From: Iodidimonas sp. SYSU 1G8
GTDB lineage: Bacteria; Pseudomonadota; Alphaproteobacteria; SMXS01
Direction of reading: 5' to 3'
DNA: 64,000 nt
Assembly: GCF_039655775.1 (NCBI RefSeq)
Contig: NZ_JBBYXJ010000001.1
Span: forward strand, 2,131,501-2,195,500
A program made the position numbers and the translations under genes. Below, one piece after another: positions 63,005 to 64,000 of the stretch. Numbering within the stretch: the first letter of the stretch is position 1; each line of letters starts with the position of its first letter. The notes beneath the pieces were generated by a model. That model saw only the letters and a list, made by a program, of their open reading frames with translations. It did not search any database and was not told the DNA's origin.

Positions 63005-63148
63005 ATGAACTCCACCATACTGAAGCGGCTCGCCATCATCGCGCTGGCCACCCTGGCGACCGCCTGCAACACGGTCCAGGGCGCCGGCCAGGATGTGCAG
63101 AGCATCGGCCGTGCCGGCGAGAGGGCGCTGGACGGCGCGATGCGGTAG
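63005..63148 (+). CDS. Entericidin-like small lipoprotein
   Basis: A 47-residue lipoprotein: MNSTILKRLAIIALATLAT, then the lipobox ACN and a short mature part NTVQGAGQDVQSIGRAGERAL. The NTVQGAGxD pattern is typical of the entericidin A/B family, whose members are small cell-envelope lipoproteins with toxin/antidote or stress roles in enterobacteria. A purine-rich GGGCAGG precedes the ATG. Monocistronic. Confidence 0.85.
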   Translation: MNSTILKRLAIIALATLATACNTVQGAGQDVQSIGRAGERALDGAMR

Positions 63149-63167
63149 TCCGCCCTACGCCCAGTCT

Positions 63168-63566
63168 TCATTCGCCAGGCGTTTGCGGCCGGTAGGCTAC
63201 CTCTATCTCTCCAAACGTCTCGGCCTGCTGGAAAGTGCGAGACCGGGGATCGTACGAGATCTCGAGATTGTCGGGCGTCAACCATCTCACGTCGGCCCAA
63301 GGTCCGCCCCAAGTCGACGGCTCGGCGGCCCCTCGCCCACCATCGGCGATGAATACGTTCCCTCCTTTATTCGGAAGCATGTCGCCAGTCTCGATGACCG
63401 AAATTTGCGTGGTTAAGCCAGTCGTGGCGCCGCAGTCACGCTGGAACAACACAGCTACATGACGCCCATCAGGAGAATCGGACCGCGAGACTTCGATATT
63501 CTCGCAACCGTCGGAACAACCGGCGAGAATGACCCCAGCAAAGACAACGATCATCCATCCATACAT
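63168..63566 (-). CDS. Small lipoprotein of unknown function
   Basis: About 132 residues. Signal MYGWMIVVFAGVILAGC with lipobox LAGC near residue 17, then a Cys-containing segment CSDGCENIEVSRSDSPDGR and HVAVLFQRDCGATTG. The phrase pattern SPDGRHVAVLFQRDCGATT and WLTPDNLEISY recalls small envelope proteins annotated only as hypothetical. It is convergent with the entericidin-like gene. The frame is open upstream to a GTG at 63680 that overlaps the next gene, but the lipoprotein start is more convincing. Confidence 0.75.
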   Translation of the reverse strand: MYGWMIVVFAGVILAGCSDGCENIEVSRSDSPDGRHVAVLFQRDCGATTGLTTQISVIETGDMLPNKGGNVFIADGGRGAAEPSTWGGPWADVRWLTPDNLEISYDPRSRTFQQAETFGEIEVAYRPQTPGE

Positions 63567-63667
63567 ATCAGGGAGCTTATAAGGCGCCGTCCGGGTGTCA
63601 ATGGACGCGGAGCTTCGCCCCACCTGCCCTATTGCCGCCGCACCGGCCCACTCCGTATGCTTGCGCC

Positions 63668-64000
63668 ATGAACGCCGCACCGCCAGAAGCCGCGCCGCCT
63701 GTCCCTTACGGGCCGTGGGCGACGCTTGGGCTGACGGTGGTCATCTTCATCGGCGCGGGCATGATCGCCAGCGGACTGGTCGGCGTCGTCACCGGACGCG
63801 GCGTGCAGGACAGCGTCGCCGGCGGCGATACGAACGCCATGCTGACGGCCATGATCCTGAGCGGCATCATCGGCACCGCCATGACCGCCGAGCTGGTGCA
63901 TCTGCGCGCGCCCGGCCGGGTCGCGGATTATCTGGCGCTGCGCTGGACCGACAACGGCACCGCCTGGCGCTGGAGCCTGCTGACCGTCGGCTACCTGTTT
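63668..64000 (+). CDS. Putative CPBP-family membrane protein, N-terminal part
   Basis: About 111 residues to the right edge. After a Pro/Ala-rich start come two membrane helices (about 18-42, LGLTVVIFIGAGMIASGLVG; about 60-78, LTAMILSGIIGTAMTAE) and DYLALRWTDNGTAWRWSLLTV. The YLALR-type stretch after the helices is reminiscent of CPBP intramembrane proteases, whose catalytic EExxxR lies further on, outside the window. Family assignment is tentative. The gene diverges from the lipoprotein gene. Confidence 0.6.
   Translation, partial: MNAAPPEAAPPVPYGPWATLGLTVVIFIGAGMIASGLVGVVTGRGVQDSVAGGDTNAMLTAMILSGIIGTAMTAELVHLRAPGRVADYLALRWTDNGTAWRWSLLTVGYLF

Overview
The window is a stretch of a high-GC alphaproteobacterial chromosome, most like Rhodospirillales or related orders. 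The basis is gene order and content: obgE-proB-proA-nadD-rsfS-rlmH-gpmI-envC-ctpA-rppH, atpHAGDC without F0 genes, sdhCDAB-zapE-mdh-sucCDAB-lpd, and ffh-rpsP-rimM-trmD-rplS-leuC-leuD-leuB-asd. Nearly all of it is dense housekeeping sequence. The species cannot be named from the sequence alone.

Region 1 (1-8294, minus strand) is an accessory surface-polysaccharide operon, visibly AT-richer than the rest. rfbF, rfbG and rfbH convert glucose-1-phosphate to a CDP-3,6-dideoxy-4-keto sugar. They are followed by a short HpcH/HpaI-like aldolase homologue, a HAD phosphatase, a thiamine-diphosphate enzyme of the acetolactate-synthase/YerE type, an SDR epimerase/reductase and a Wza-type export protein cut by the window edge. 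The last four are joined by 4-nt stop/start overlaps. The set suggests a branched-chain (yersiniose-like) or otherwise novel deoxysugar.

Region 2 (about 8.3-10.55 kb) lies between that operon and a tRNA-Ser(CGA) gene and has no intact gene. It holds decayed pieces of unrelated genes: a short secreted-protein frame broken by an amber codon, the C-terminal half of a TetR regulator, the N-terminus of a carotenoid oxygenase, the C-terminal half of a type I-C Cas2 and a single decayed CRISPR-repeat-like sequence. It reads as a gene graveyard beside a tRNA.

Region 3 (10.7-21.3 kb, plus strand) carries rplU-rpmA with its own promoter and terminator, then obgE, proline and NAD biosynthesis, ribosome silencing and methylation, glycolysis, and cell-envelope proteolysis (EnvC-like factor and CtpA), ending with rppH. 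Region 4 (21.3-32.6 kb) has a ferritin-like protein, the F1-ATPase operon and priA on the minus strand, then fsa, a DUF484 protein, xerC and a SET-domain protein on the plus strand. Region 5 (32.7-46.4 kb, minus) is a TCA-cycle block: lpd, sucB, sucA, sucD, sucC, mdh, zapE and sdhBADC.

Region 6 (46.5-54.5 kb) has an acetyltransferase, mesaconyl-CoA hydratase and an Mcl2-like CoA-ester lyase (ethylmalonyl-CoA pathway), and an aa3/caa3-family oxidase locus with a fused subunit I-III gene, CtaG and a CopD/HemJ-like protein. A DUF2231 gene runs antisense through this locus and overlaps both neighbours. Region 7 (54.6-64 kb) is asd-leuBDC with a 59-residue gene inside, the rplS-trmD-rimM-rpsP-ffh translation cluster, an entericidin-like lipoprotein, another small lipoprotein and the start of a putative CPBP-type membrane protein.
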